Assembly: GCA_036844945.1 (NCBI GenBank)
Contig: DAIUEV010000007.1
Location: forward strand, 1 to 64,000
Source: Palsa-461 sp036844945
Lineage (GTDB): Bacteria; Actinomycetota; Acidimicrobiia; Acidimicrobiales; RAAP-2
Direction of reading: 5' to 3'
DNA: 64,000 bases
Part shown: piece after piece, positions 8,629 through 16,917 of the stretch
Numbering within the stretch: position 1 is the first letter of the stretch
How the letters are laid out: each line of letters starts with the position of its first letter
Position numbers and translations under genes: made by a program
Notes under the pieces: model-generated
What the model saw: the letters and a program-made list of their open reading frames with translations, nothing else
Told to the model about the DNA's origin: nothing
Databases searched by the model: none

Positions 8629-9572
8629 CCGGCCAGCCGATCCGGTGTCACACCCGGCCAGCCGGGGGTCCGCCACACCCGACCGGCCGTGTCGACGAGA
8701 CGGGCCGGCAAACCGCGCGACTGCAGCCAGTCCCATCCCGACCGGCCCATGACCATCGCCGCGGTGGCCGCAGCGTTCGCCCCGAGACAGCTGGCCGCCG
8801 CGACGGAGACCACCCGCCATGGTGTGACCGCCGGAAGACCGGTCGTCGGGTCCACGATGTGGTGGACCTCTGAATCCCCGAGGTGCCACCTCCGCACCAC
8901 GGTCCCCGAGGTCGCCAAGCCGCCCGTGCGCAGCGCCACGGTCTCCGCCGAGCGATCGTCGGTGCACCGGTCGGTCACGCCGACCGCGAACCCGGCCTCT
9001 GGCGCGTCTCCACCGATCGCCACGTCGCCGCCGAGCGCGACGAGCACGCCGACCCCGAGCGTCGCGGCCACCCGCGCCGCGACGCGGTCGGCGGTCCACG
9101 CCTTGGCGGTCGCCCCGAGGTCGAGCGCGACCCCGGGCGGGACGAGGACGCTCGAGCGCGACCGGTCGAGGACCACCCGGCGCCATCCCGGCACCGGGGC
9201 CGGTGCGGGGAGTTCCCCGGACACCCCCGGGGCGACCAGCGAGAAGTCGCGGTCGTATCCGAGCCGGCACATCGCCTCGCCAACCGTCGGATCGACGGCA
9301 CCGTCAGTCGCTTCGGCCATGGTCAACGCCGCGTCGAGCGCCGAGAACAACGTGTCGCTCACGACGACGTGCCGACCGGCGAACCGGTGCAGGCGCGAGA
9401 TCTCCGAATCGGCGCGGAAGCGGCTGGCGGCCGCGTCGATCCGCGCCACCTCCTCTTCCAGGATCCTGACCGCGTCGAGCAACACCGACGGCGCGGCGAC
9501 CACGATCTCGAGCAGAGTGCCGAGTCCCCTGGTCCGGTAGCGCAGATCGGCCACCCCGATGTCCGCGGTCAA
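8625..9572 (-). CDS. apbE: FAD:protein FMN transferase
   Basis: ApbE attaches FMN covalently to a Thr/Ser of extracytoplasmic redox proteins, using FAD and Mg2+. The 315-residue product has the family course: an early segment ending FRADSEISRL, then VDPTVGEA, LDLGATAKAWTADRVA, LVALGGDVAIGG, and a late IVDPTTGLPAV. TTG 9572 is preferred because it gives the same start/stop overlap (TTGA) as every other junction of this operon; GTG seven codons in is an alternative. It has no obvious lipobox. The substrate is presumably a protein of this operon, but no flavinylation motif is obvious. Confidence 0.9.
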   Translation of the reverse strand: MTADIGVADLRYRTRGLGTLLEIVVAAPSVLLDAVRILEEEVARIDAAASRFRADSEISRLHRFAGRHVVVSDTLFSALDAALTMAEATDGAVDPTVGEAMCRLGYDRDFSLVAPGVSGELPAPAPVPGWRRVVLDRSRSSVLVPPGVALDLGATAKAWTADRVAARVAATLGVGVLVALGGDVAIGGDAPEAGFAVGVTDRCTDDRSAETVALRTGGLATSGTVVRRWHLGDSEVHHIVDPTTGLPAVTPWRVVSVAAASCLGANAAATAAMVMGRSGWDWLQSRGLPARLVDTAGRVWRTPGWPGVTPDRLAG

Positions 9573-9904
9573 CTCACTCCGCTCGAGACCGCGGGCGGGC
9601 GTGAGGTCTGCACCGGCACGGTGGTCGGCGGCGCGATCGCCGGAGCGCCTGTGGGGGTCGGCACCGTGGTGGGGGTGCCGGAGGTTCCCGGCTGGAGCGC
9701 CGGGACCCCACTCGTGGCCGAGGCGGGGTGAGCCTGGTGGCCGGGGAACGCCTTGCTCACATACATCCCGACCGCGGCGACCCCGGCGACGCCGGCCACC
9801 ACGGCGGCCCGGGTGACCCGGCGGATGCGGTTCCAGGAGGCGTCGCGCCGTCGACCTGCCGCACGCAGGGAGATCGCGTGAGCGCGCTTCGCGTCCGGGG
9901 CCAC
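9569..9904 (-). CDS. Small signal-anchored protein, first gene of the redox operon
   Basis: A 111-residue protein of unknown family: basic N-terminus (about 1-32), one hydrophobic helix (about 33-50, VVAGVAGVAAVGMYVSKAF), then a Pro/Thr/Ala-rich tail on the outside. It has no cysteine, haem motif or FMN-attachment motif. It could anchor or space the partners. GTG 9904 is preceded by TACCGT with 6 nt between, a leaderless layout. Its TGA overlaps the TTG of apbE. Confidence 0.7.
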   Translation of the reverse strand: MAPDAKRAHAISLRAAGRRRDASWNRIRRVTRAAVVAGVAGVAAVGMYVSKAFPGHQAHPASATSGVPALQPGTSGTPTTVPTPTGAPAIAPPTTVPVQTSRPPAVSSGVS

Positions 9905-9910
9905 GAAGCC

Positions 9911-9916
9911 ACGGTA
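9911..9916 (-). promoter_or_regulatory. Candidate -10 element of the redox operon (leaderless)
   Basis: TACCGT on the minus strand, 6 nt before GTG 9904, placing +1 at the start codon. The direct repeat at 9959-9976 then lies about 55-72 bp upstream, suitable for an activator. Confidence 0.45.
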
Positions 9917-9958
9917 CGGACGGTTCCTGAAGCGGAGATGACGGAGGGCGCCCCGCCG

Positions 9959-9976
9959 GCTAAGAAGGCGCTAAGA
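9959..9976 (-). promoter_or_regulatory. Direct repeat TCTTAGC-N4-TCTTAGC, candidate OmpR-type response-regulator site
   Basis: Two perfect 7-mers in direct orientation with an 11-bp period. This is the usual spacing for dimers of OmpR/PhoB-family winged-helix regulators. It lies between the kinase gene's stop (9994) and the start of the redox operon (9904). A regulator of exactly this family is encoded next door at 11304-11972, which makes it the obvious candidate ligand. Confidence 0.55.
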
Positions 9977-9993
9977 CTCCCCGGACCTGCAAG

Positions 9994-11307
9994 TCAGAGG
10001 TCGCCCAGTGGCTCGACCACTCGCGAGGGCACGTGCACCCACCCGTTCTCGCCGTTCGGGTGCGGTCGGCTCCGGCGCGGTGGGAGACGACGCCACGACA
10101 CCGACATCTGCGCGCCGCCGAGGCGGGATCGCCCGACCGACCACACCCCCCGGGTGGCGCGGACCACTGCGTCGGCGATCGCGAGGCCGAGCCCGGAGCC
10201 GCCCGGCGATGCAGTCGCGCGGTGGAACCGATCGAAGATGAAGGGGATCTCGTCGGTCGGGATCCCGCTGCCGGAGTCCTCCACGTCCAACCGGACCCGG
10301 CTCCCGTCGGCTGCCACCCTCACCGTCACCCGGCCGCCGGCGCCGGCGTGCCGACAGGCGTTGTCGACCAACACGCCGGTGAGACGGTCGGCGTCCTCGT
10401 CCGGCGCGCCGATGAGGGCGGGCGGGCCCGCGCCCGGGCCGTCCACCTCGAGCGTGATGTCTTGACGCTCGCACACGGCCCGAAAACGCTCCGCGCAGCG
10501 GCCCACCACCTCGCCGAGGTCACAGGCATGGCCGCTCACCCGGTCGGGGATGCGGCCGTCGCTCCGGGCCAGCCACAGGAGATCCTCGACCACCTTGCGC
10601 AAGCGCCGTCCCTCCTCCCCGATGCGCACGAAGACCTCCGCATCGGACCGCGGTTCGCGGGTGCTCGCCAGCGCGAGATCCACCTCGGCCTCGATCACGC
10701 TCAAGGGAGTGCGCAGTTCGTGTGAGGCATCGGCGGTGAACTCGGACTGACGGCGCCGCACCATCTCGACCGGGGCGGACGCCCGCCGGCCGATGAGCAG
10801 GGCACCGACGAAGACGGCGACCAGCAGGAAGGCACCGAACACAACCTCGGGGCCCTCGAAGGCCGACTGGACCCGCGGGATCTCGGCCACGCTCTGTCCG
10901 GCCACCACCCAGTCGGCCCCGATCCGGGCGGCGAGGAACCGGAAGGGTGTGGCGCCAAACGAGATCGTCACCGGCGTCGCGTCCCAACGGCGCCGCGGCA
11001 GGGCCGGCGCGCCGGTGCTGAGCGCGGTCACGGTCCGGTCCGGCGCGACCGACCAGAGAAAGCTCGGCGCGTCGTCGATGTCACTCCCCCGCTCCGTCGG
11101 GGGTGGAGAGCCGGGCGCGACCGGTTGCACGAGGTCACCGGGGGTCACCCGCGCCAGCTGCGCCGCCAGTCGTGCGTCGACCTCGTGGGTGAGTCGACCC
11201 ACGACGACGAGGTTCAAGACCACGACGGCCACGATGTAGAGGGCCACCACGATGACCGTCGCCACCGCGGCAACCTGGATGGCATGCGAGCGGTTGTTCG
11301 GCCTCAT
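9994..11307 (-). CDS. Sensor histidine kinase, OmpR-partner type
   Basis: A 437-residue membrane kinase with TM1 at about 10-33, an extracytoplasmic sensor of about 120 residues, and TM2 near 160-180. A short linker leads to HisKA with the phospho-accepting His in DASHELRTPLSVIE. The HATPase has the N box (VDNACRHAGAGG), G1 DSGSGIP, F box FDRFHRA and G2 GGSGLGLAI. Its ATG overlaps the TGA of the response regulator gene (ATGA), so the pair is coupled. The sensed signal is unknown. Its position next to the redox operon suggests it controls that operon. Confidence 0.93.
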   Translation of the reverse strand: MRPNNRSHAIQVAAVATVIVVALYIVAVVVLNLVVVGRLTHEVDARLAAQLARVTPGDLVQPVAPGSPPPTERGSDIDDAPSFLWSVAPDRTVTALSTGAPALPRRRWDATPVTISFGATPFRFLAARIGADWVVAGQSVAEIPRVQSAFEGPEVVFGAFLLVAVFVGALLIGRRASAPVEMVRRRQSEFTADASHELRTPLSVIEAEVDLALASTREPRSDAEVFVRIGEEGRRLRKVVEDLLWLARSDGRIPDRVSGHACDLGEVVGRCAERFRAVCERQDITLEVDGPGAGPPALIGAPDEDADRLTGVLVDNACRHAGAGGRVTVRVAADGSRVRLDVEDSGSGIPTDEIPFIFDRFHRATASPGGSGLGLAIADAVVRATRGVWSVGRSRLGGAQMSVSWRRLPPRRSRPHPNGENGWVHVPSRVVEPLGDL

Positions 11308-11972
11308 CGGGCGACCATGCGGTATCCGCTCCCCCGAACGGTTTCGATCTGGGTCCCGCCACCCTTGAGCTTGTGACGCAGCCGCGCGATGTGCACGTCG
11401 ATCGTGTTGGACCCGACGGCATCGGCCTCCATGTCCCACACCTGGAGGGCGATCGACCGCCTCGTGACCACGGCCGGCGCGCGGCGCAACAGGACCTCCA
11501 TGATGCCGGTCTCGGTCGCGGTCAGGACGATCGGATGCCCGCCCTTGGTCAGCTCGCGGCTCGCCGGGTCGAACCGGAGGTCCCCGCACTCGAGCGTGGG
11601 GCCGAAACGCAGGGCGGGCCTCCGCTGCAGAGCGTGCAGGCGAGCGAGGAGCTCGTCGAAGTGGAACGGCTTGACCAGGTAATCGTCGGCACCGGTGTTG
11701 AGCCCCTCGACCCGATCCGCTGCGGTGTCACGGGCGGTCAGTATCAGGATCGGGGTCCGGACGCCGGCCGTCCGGGCCTCGGCCAGCGCCTCGAGACCGG
11801 TCTTGGCCGGCATCCGCCAGTCGAGCACCGCGACCTCGTAGTCGTAGGTGCGGAGGTGGACGAGCGCAGCCACGCCGTCGGAGACCGCATCGACGGTGTA
11901 GCCGTTCTCCTGGAGGCCGCGCGTCAGCACAGCGCGCAACGCCGGGTCGTCCTCGGCAACCAGCACTCTCAT
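11304..11972 (-). CDS. Response regulator, OmpR/PhoB family
   Basis: A 222-residue two-domain regulator. The receiver has the acidic pair EDD, the phospho-Asp in VAVLDWRMP, Thr in LILTARD and Lys in LVKPF. A winged-helix DNA-binding domain follows, with SNTIDVHIARLRHKL and the final RGSGYRM. ATG 11972 is the natural start (MRVLVAEDD). The same frame runs on upstream through a tetranucleotide repeat into xerD but has no family sequence there. It is coupled to the kinase gene. Confidence 0.95.
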   Translation of the reverse strand: MRVLVAEDDPALRAVLTRGLQENGYTVDAVSDGVAALVHLRTYDYEVAVLDWRMPAKTGLEALAEARTAGVRTPILILTARDTAADRVEGLNTGADDYLVKPFHFDELLARLHALQRRPALRFGPTLECGDLRFDPASRELTKGGHPIVLTATETGIMEVLLRRAPAVVTRRSIALQVWDMEADAVGSNTIDVHIARLRHKLKGGGTQIETVRGSGYRMVAR

Positions 11973-11996
11973 GGGAGCCCATGATCGTATTGCCCC

Positions 11997-12024
11997 GAGC
12001 GAGCGTGCGAGCGAGCGAGCGAGC
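11997..12024. repeat. Tetranucleotide repeat (GAGC)7, one unit variant
   Basis: Seven tandem 4-bp units, GAGC GAGC GTGC GAGC GAGC GAGC GAGC, lie 24 bp upstream of the response-regulator start and just beyond the xerD stop. Repeats of this kind can change length by slippage. Here that would alter the leader or the promoter spacing rather than the reading frame. Confidence 0.6.
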
Positions 12025-12034
12025 CCCCGGCGCT

Positions 12035-12976
12035 TCAAGCCGCGCCGGCCGCACCACCCCTCGCGCGCGGGTGCGCCGACTCGTAGGCGGCCCGCAGGTG
12101 CTCGGCCGAGACCTTGGTGTAGAGCTGGGTCGTCCCGATGGACACGTGGCCGAGGAGCTCCTGGACCACCCGGATATCGGCCCCGTGGGCGAGCATGTGG
12201 GTCGCGCAGGAGTGGCGCAGCGCGTGCGGGCTCACCGGCCGCGTGATCCCGGCGTCCCTCGCCCGGCCGGCCACCACCGCGAATGCGCCCTGCCGGCTGA
12301 GCCGGCCGCCCCGCAGGTTCAAGAACACCGCCTCGGAGTCGTCGCGCCGTCGCCAGCGGGCCGGCGCGAGCGCGCCCCGGCCGAGGTCCGACAGCCAGGC
12401 GTCGAGCGCCTCGCGGCACATCGTCCCGACCGGTACCACCCGCTCCTTCGACCCCTTGCCGTAGAGCCGGATGAGCCCGTCGCCCGAGGCGAGGTCGGCC
12501 AGGTCGAGACCGACCGCCTCGCTGATGCGGGCGCCGGTGCCGTAGAGGAGCTCGAGCAGCGCGCGGTCGCGCCGCGACCGCGGGTCGCCCAGCTGGACCG
12601 TGGCGAACAGCCGGTCGACCTCCTCCTCGCTCAGCGCCTTCGGCAGCCGGCTCGGCAGCCGGATCCCGTCCACCTCGGCCGTCGGGTCGGCGTGGGCCCG
12701 GCCCTCGTCGAGCAGGAACTGGTGGAGCCCCCGCAGGACCGAGTGGGCCCGGGCCACGGACGCGGGGCCGTGCCCGCTCGTCCGCAACGCCGCCAGGTGG
12801 TCCTCCACGTCGGCCATGGTGGCGTCGGCGGCGCAGCGGCCCCGGGCCGCCAGGTCCGCCTCGTAGGCGGCCAGGTCTCGGCGGTAGGCGCGGATCGTGA
12901 GCTCGGCCCGCCCGCGCTCGACCGTCAGCCAGGAGAGGAACTCCTCGGCGTCGTCGGAGAGCGCGGCGGTGGGCAC
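12035..12976 (-). CDS. xerD: Tyrosine recombinase XerD
   Basis: Site-specific recombinase that, with XerC, resolves chromosome dimers at dif. The 313-residue product has the SAM-like core-binding domain (about 1-95) and the catalytic domain. Catalytic residues visible are Arg in GTGARISEAV, Lys in YGKGSKERVVP, HALRHSCATHML (His/Arg), His in LLGHVSIGTTQLY, and the Tyr nucleophile at the end of that string. GTG 12976 follows the NUDIX stop by 5 bp. Its place after pyrG and NUDIX is the usual actinobacterial order. Confidence 0.96.
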   Translation of the reverse strand: MPTAALSDDAEEFLSWLTVERGRAELTIRAYRRDLAAYEADLAARGRCAADATMADVEDHLAALRTSGHGPASVARAHSVLRGLHQFLLDEGRAHADPTAEVDGIRLPSRLPKALSEEEVDRLFATVQLGDPRSRRDRALLELLYGTGARISEAVGLDLADLASGDGLIRLYGKGSKERVVPVGTMCREALDAWLSDLGRGALAPARWRRRDDSEAVFLNLRGGRLSRQGAFAVVAGRARDAGITRPVSPHALRHSCATHMLAHGADIRVVQELLGHVSIGTTQLYTKVSAEHLRAAYESAHPRARGGAAGAA

Positions 12977-12981
12977 CGGGC

Positions 12982-13545
12982 TCAGCGCCGCGCCGCCAAC
13001 GCTCGGAGTGCGAGCGCAACCCCGGCGACGGTGGGCGCGTCGATGAGCTCACCGTTGGCCGCCATGGCCACCACTCCGGCCAGCGGGACCACTTCGAGCG
13101 TCATCGCCCGTTCCTCGGGACCGTCGCGCTCGGTCTCGCACGATTCGAGGCCGGTGGCGAGGTACACGCGGGTCACCTGGTCGGTGACGCCCGGGGAGAC
13201 CGGCAGCGGGGCGAGCTCCTGCCAGCGTGACGCAACGAGGCCCACCTCCTCGGCCAGCTCCCGGCGCGCCGTCGCCTCGGGCCCCTCGCCGTCCACGTCG
13301 CACGTGCCGGCGGGCATCTCGAGGATGGTCCGGCCCATCGGGCCGCGGAACTGGCGCACGAGGACGACCCGCTCGTCGTCGTCGACCGCGATGACGCCGA
13401 CCGCACCCGGGTGCCGGGTGTACTCGCGCTCGAACTCCTCGCCGTCGGGGCTTCCAAATCGGCCCCGCTCGAGCGAGACGCGCCGGCCGGTCCAGACGGT
13501 CTCGGTGGAGAGGGTGACGAAGCCTCCGTCCTGCGGCGAGGCCAT
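12982..13545 (-). CDS. NUDIX hydrolase, ADP-ribose pyrophosphatase type
   Basis: A 187-residue cytosolic hydrolase of nucleoside-diphosphate-linked substrates. The Nudix box is clear: an early Gly, then PEATARRELAEEVGLVA with the REx2EE metal ligands. The preceding strand RTILEMPAGTCD and the LRPxSxG-like PVSPGVTDQVTRVYLA are typical of the ADP-ribose group. ATG 13545, 12 bp after the pyrG stop. It matches the gene next to pyrG in mycobacteria. Confidence 0.92.
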   Translation of the reverse strand: MASPQDGGFVTLSTETVWTGRRVSLERGRFGSPDGEEFEREYTRHPGAVGVIAVDDDERVVLVRQFRGPMGRTILEMPAGTCDVDGEGPEATARRELAEEVGLVASRWQELAPLPVSPGVTDQVTRVYLATGLESCETERDGPEERAMTLEVVPLAGVVAMAANGELIDAPTVAGVALALRALAARR

Positions 13546-13557
13546 GGCGTCAGCTCC

Positions 13558-15198
13558 TCAGCGCAGATCGAGCTCGATTAGGTGCGGTTCGCGGCCCTCG
13601 GCCCGCTCGAGGGCCGCGCCGAGGAGCTCGCGGAACAGGGGGTGTGGGCGCTCCGGCCGGCTCTTGAACTCCGGGTGGGCCTGGGTGCCCAGCCAGAACG
13701 GGTGGTCGGGCAGCTCGATGAACTCGACCAGGCGGCCGTCGGGAGAGTTGCCCGAGCAGACCAGCCCCGCCGCCTCGAGCCGGCTGCGGTACTTGCCGTT
13801 GACCTCGTAGCGGTGGCGGTGCCGCTCGGACACCACCTCGGTCCCGTAGCAACTAGCCACCTGGCTCCCGGCCGTGAGCATGGCCGGGTAGGCACCGAGC
13901 CGCATGGTGCCGCCGAGGTCGACCACCTTGTACTGCTCGTCCATCAGGGCGATCACCGGGTGCGGCGTCGTCGAGTCGAACTCGCCGGAGTTGGCCCGCT
14001 CCAGCCCGGCGAGGTGCCGGGCCACGTCGATCACCATCACCTGAAGGCCGAGGCACAGCCCGAGGCACGGGATCCCGTGCTCACGGGCGTAGCGGGCCGC
14101 TTCCACCATGCCCTCGGTCCCCCGCTCGCCGAACCCGCCGGGGATCACGATCCCGTCCAGGTTGCGCAGCCGGTCGGTCTCGAGCAGCCCGGGGACGTAC
14201 TCCGCGTCGATCCAGTCGATCTCGACCGAGGCGGTGTGATGGAAACCGGCGTGCCGGAGCGCCTCGACCACCGACAGATAGGCGTCGGGCAGGTTGACGT
14301 ACTTGCCGATGATCCCGACCTTCACCCGCCGGTCGGCCATCGCCGCCCGGGTCACCACCGACTCCCACTCGGAGAGGTCGATGAAGTGCTCGTTGACGTC
14401 GATGCCGAGCATCGAGCACACGTACGCGTCGAGTCCCTCCTCGTGGAGGACGAGCGGGATCTCGTAGATGTTGGACGAGTCGACCGCCGAGATGACGGCC
14501 TCGACCGGGACGTCGCAGAGGAGCGAGATCTTCCGCTTCAAGCCGTCGGAGATCGGGTGGTCGCTCCGGCACACGATGGCGTCGGGCTGGATGCCCCGGC
14601 TGCGCAGCTCGGTCACCGAGTGCTGGGTGGGCTTCGTCTTCTGCTCCCCCGACGGCGCCAGGTACGGCACCAGGGTGAGGTGCAGGTAGCACACGTTCTG
14701 GCGGCCGATGTCCGAGCGGAACTGACGGATCGCCTCGAGGAACGGGACGATCTCGATGTCCCCGACCGTGCCACCGATCTCGACGATGACGATGTCGACG
14801 TCCTCGTCGGCGAGGCGGCGGATGCGCTCTTTGATCTCGTCGGTGACGTGCGGGATCACCTGGACGGTCTTGCCCAGGTAAACACCGTGGCGCTCCTTGG
14901 CGATCACCGAGGAGTAGATCGAGCCGGTCGTGGCGTTCGAGTTGCGGTTGAGGTTCACGTCGATGAAGCGCTCGTAGTGCCCGAGGTCGAGATCGGTCTC
15001 GCCGCCGTCCTCGGTGACGAACACCTCGCCGTGCTCTCCCGGGTTCATCGTGCCGGGGTCGACGTTGATGTACGGGTCCAGCTTCGCCATCGTGACGCGG
15101 ACGCCCCGCTGCTTGAGGAGGCGGCCCAGCGACGATGCGGTGAGACCCTTACCGAGAGAGCTGGACACACCCCCGGTGACGAAGATGAACTTGCTCAC
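13558..15198 (-). CDS. pyrG: CTP synthase
   Basis: Makes CTP from UTP using ATP and glutamine. The 546-residue length is normal. The synthetase domain begins FIFVTGGVSSSLGKG. The glutaminase domain has the nucleophile Cys in LGLCLGLQ, and the His/Glu pair in the segment around AHPEFKSRPERPHPLF. GTG 15198 directly precedes the conserved N-terminus. It is part of the recN-pyrG-NUDIX-xerD run on the minus strand, with 57 bp between it and recN. Confidence 0.98.
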   Translation of the reverse strand: MSKFIFVTGGVSSSLGKGLTASSLGRLLKQRGVRVTMAKLDPYINVDPGTMNPGEHGEVFVTEDGGETDLDLGHYERFIDVNLNRNSNATTGSIYSSVIAKERHGVYLGKTVQVIPHVTDEIKERIRRLADEDVDIVIVEIGGTVGDIEIVPFLEAIRQFRSDIGRQNVCYLHLTLVPYLAPSGEQKTKPTQHSVTELRSRGIQPDAIVCRSDHPISDGLKRKISLLCDVPVEAVISAVDSSNIYEIPLVLHEEGLDAYVCSMLGIDVNEHFIDLSEWESVVTRAAMADRRVKVGIIGKYVNLPDAYLSVVEALRHAGFHHTASVEIDWIDAEYVPGLLETDRLRNLDGIVIPGGFGERGTEGMVEAARYAREHGIPCLGLCLGLQVMVIDVARHLAGLERANSGEFDSTTPHPVIALMDEQYKVVDLGGTMRLGAYPAMLTAGSQVASCYGTEVVSERHRHRYEVNGKYRSRLEAAGLVCSGNSPDGRLVEFIELPDHPFWLGTQAHPEFKSRPERPHPLFRELLGAALERAEGREPHLIELDLR

Positions 15199-15255
15199 CG
15201 GGGTGCTACGACCTCGCTTCTCGCGTGGTCGGCCGGCGGTTTGGGCGGCGCACCC

Positions 15256-16911
15256 TCACACACTAATCGGGCCCTGCGACATCGATGGTGGACGGAGCGG
15301 GCCCAGAGCGCCGCCATCGTCCCGGCCGCCGGCCGCGAGCTCGAGCAGCTCCCGTGCGTGCGCCTGGGCCCGTTTGGAGTCGGGGTGACCCGACAGCATC
15401 CTCGACACCTCGACCACCCGGTCGGCGCCGGTGAGGGGGTGCGCGGCGGCCGTGACCCGGCCACCGTCCTCGGCCTTGGCGATCGAGACGTGGTCGGCGG
15501 CGAAGGCGGCCACCTGGGCGAGATGGGTCACGACCAGCACCTGCCGGCCCGACGCCACCTCCCGGAGCGCCCGGGCCAGCGATAGTGCGGCGGTCCCGCC
15601 GACGCCCGCGTCCACCTCGTCGAAGACCATCGTGGGCGGCCCCCCCGGCGCCACCAGCCGGAGGGCGAGCATGGTCCTCGCCAGCTCCCCTCCGGACGCG
15701 GCCCGGGCGAGCGGGCGCAACGCCTCGCCGGGGTTGGCTGCGAACAGGAACGTCACGGCCTCGCCGGCATCGCCGGCCACCTCGACCTCCAGCCGGGCGC
15801 CCGGCATGGCGAGGTCGGCCAGGCGCTCGACGACCGCCGAGGCGAGCCCGGGCGCGGCGACCTCCCGCTGGTCGTGGAGCGCCCGTTCGGCGTCCGCCAG
15901 CGCGGCCCGGGCCTCCCGGCGGGCGTCCTCCAGCGCGGCCCCCTCCGCCTCGGCCCGGCCCAACCGGTCGGCCCGTTCCCGGGCCGCCACCAGGAATTCC
16001 TGCGCGGCGGCGCGATCGCCCCCGTACTTGCGGTAGAGGTCGGCGAGCAGCCGACGTCGAGCCTGGATCGCCTCCAGCGCCGCGGGGTCGTCCTCCCAGG
16101 TCTCGACGACGGAGCGGAGCTCGGTCGCGATGTCGGCGACCTCGGCCTGCGCGGCCCGCACCCGCTCCTCGAGCGCGCCGAGCGCGCTTCGCCCATCGAG
16201 CGCGCCGGCGGCCTCGCCGAGAAGGTCCAGCGCCCCGGGGTCGTCGGCCCGGCCGTCGAGCGCCGCTAGCGCCTCGGCCGCGCGGGCGCGGTGGGCCGCC
16301 AGGTCGCTCAGGCGGTCCTCTTCGGCGGCCAGGCGCTCGTCCTCGCCGGGCTCGTCGAGGCCGGCGCGCTCGATCTCGCCGATCTGGTGCGCGAGCACAT
16401 CGAGCTCGCGGGCCCGCTCTCCGGCGTCGCCACCGAGCCCCGACAGCTGCCGCCCGAGCTCGGCCACCCGCTGGCGCAGCTCGTCGACGGGTCGGGGGTC
16501 GAAGCCGCCGAACACGTCCAGGGCGCGGCGCTGCGCCGCGGTGTGGAGCAACGCCTGGTGGTCACCCTGGCCGTGGATGTCGGCCAGCGCTTCGGCCAGC
16601 TCGGCCAGCGCCCCGAGCGGGGCCATCTTCCCGTTGATCCAGCACCGCGAGCGCCCGGTCGCGGGCACTGACCGGGCGACCACCGTCTCCTCCCCGCCCT
16701 CGTCGAAGAACCGGGCCTCGACCAGGGCCTGGTCCTCGCCGGTCCGGACGAGGCCGGCTTCGGCGCGCTGGCCGAGCACGAGCTGGAGCGCCTCGACGAG
16801 GAGCGTCTTGCCCGCACCGGTCTCGCCGGTGAGCGCGTTCATCCCCGGGCCGAACTCGACGGTGACGTCCTCGATCACCCCAAGATGACGGACACGGAGC
16901 TCGGCCAGCAC
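15256..16911 (-). CDS. recN: DNA repair ATPase RecN
   Basis: An SMC-like ATPase of double-strand-break repair, 551 residues. Walker A is GETGAGKTLL near the N-terminus. Two coiled-coil arms rich in Ala/Glu/Arg (about 150-360) flank a central hinge. The C-terminal ATP lobe has the signature SGGELAR and Walker B MVFDEVDAGVGG. GTG 16911 gives MLAELRVRHLGVIEDV, the expected beginning, and follows the nadK stop by 6 bp. Confidence 0.97.
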   Translation of the reverse strand: MLAELRVRHLGVIEDVTVEFGPGMNALTGETGAGKTLLVEALQLVLGQRAEAGLVRTGEDQALVEARFFDEGGEETVVARSVPATGRSRCWINGKMAPLGALAELAEALADIHGQGDHQALLHTAAQRRALDVFGGFDPRPVDELRQRVAELGRQLSGLGGDAGERARELDVLAHQIGEIERAGLDEPGEDERLAAEEDRLSDLAAHRARAAEALAALDGRADDPGALDLLGEAAGALDGRSALGALEERVRAAQAEVADIATELRSVVETWEDDPAALEAIQARRRLLADLYRKYGGDRAAAQEFLVAARERADRLGRAEAEGAALEDARREARAALADAERALHDQREVAAPGLASAVVERLADLAMPGARLEVEVAGDAGEAVTFLFAANPGEALRPLARAASGGELARTMLALRLVAPGGPPTMVFDEVDAGVGGTAALSLARALREVASGRQVLVVTHLAQVAAFAADHVSIAKAEDGGRVTAAAHPLTGADRVVEVSRMLSGHPDSKRAQAHARELLELAAGGRDDGGALGPLRPPSMSQGPISV

Positions 16912-16917
16912 CGCCGC

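Noticed and set aside
7513..9904. ApbE flavinylation motif (D-x-x-[ST]-G-A-[ST]) in the proteins coded next to apbE
   Set aside because: The nearest strings (SLDGGAITAT, STGVPMT, SATSGV) do not fit the motif, so no flavinylation site is claimed.
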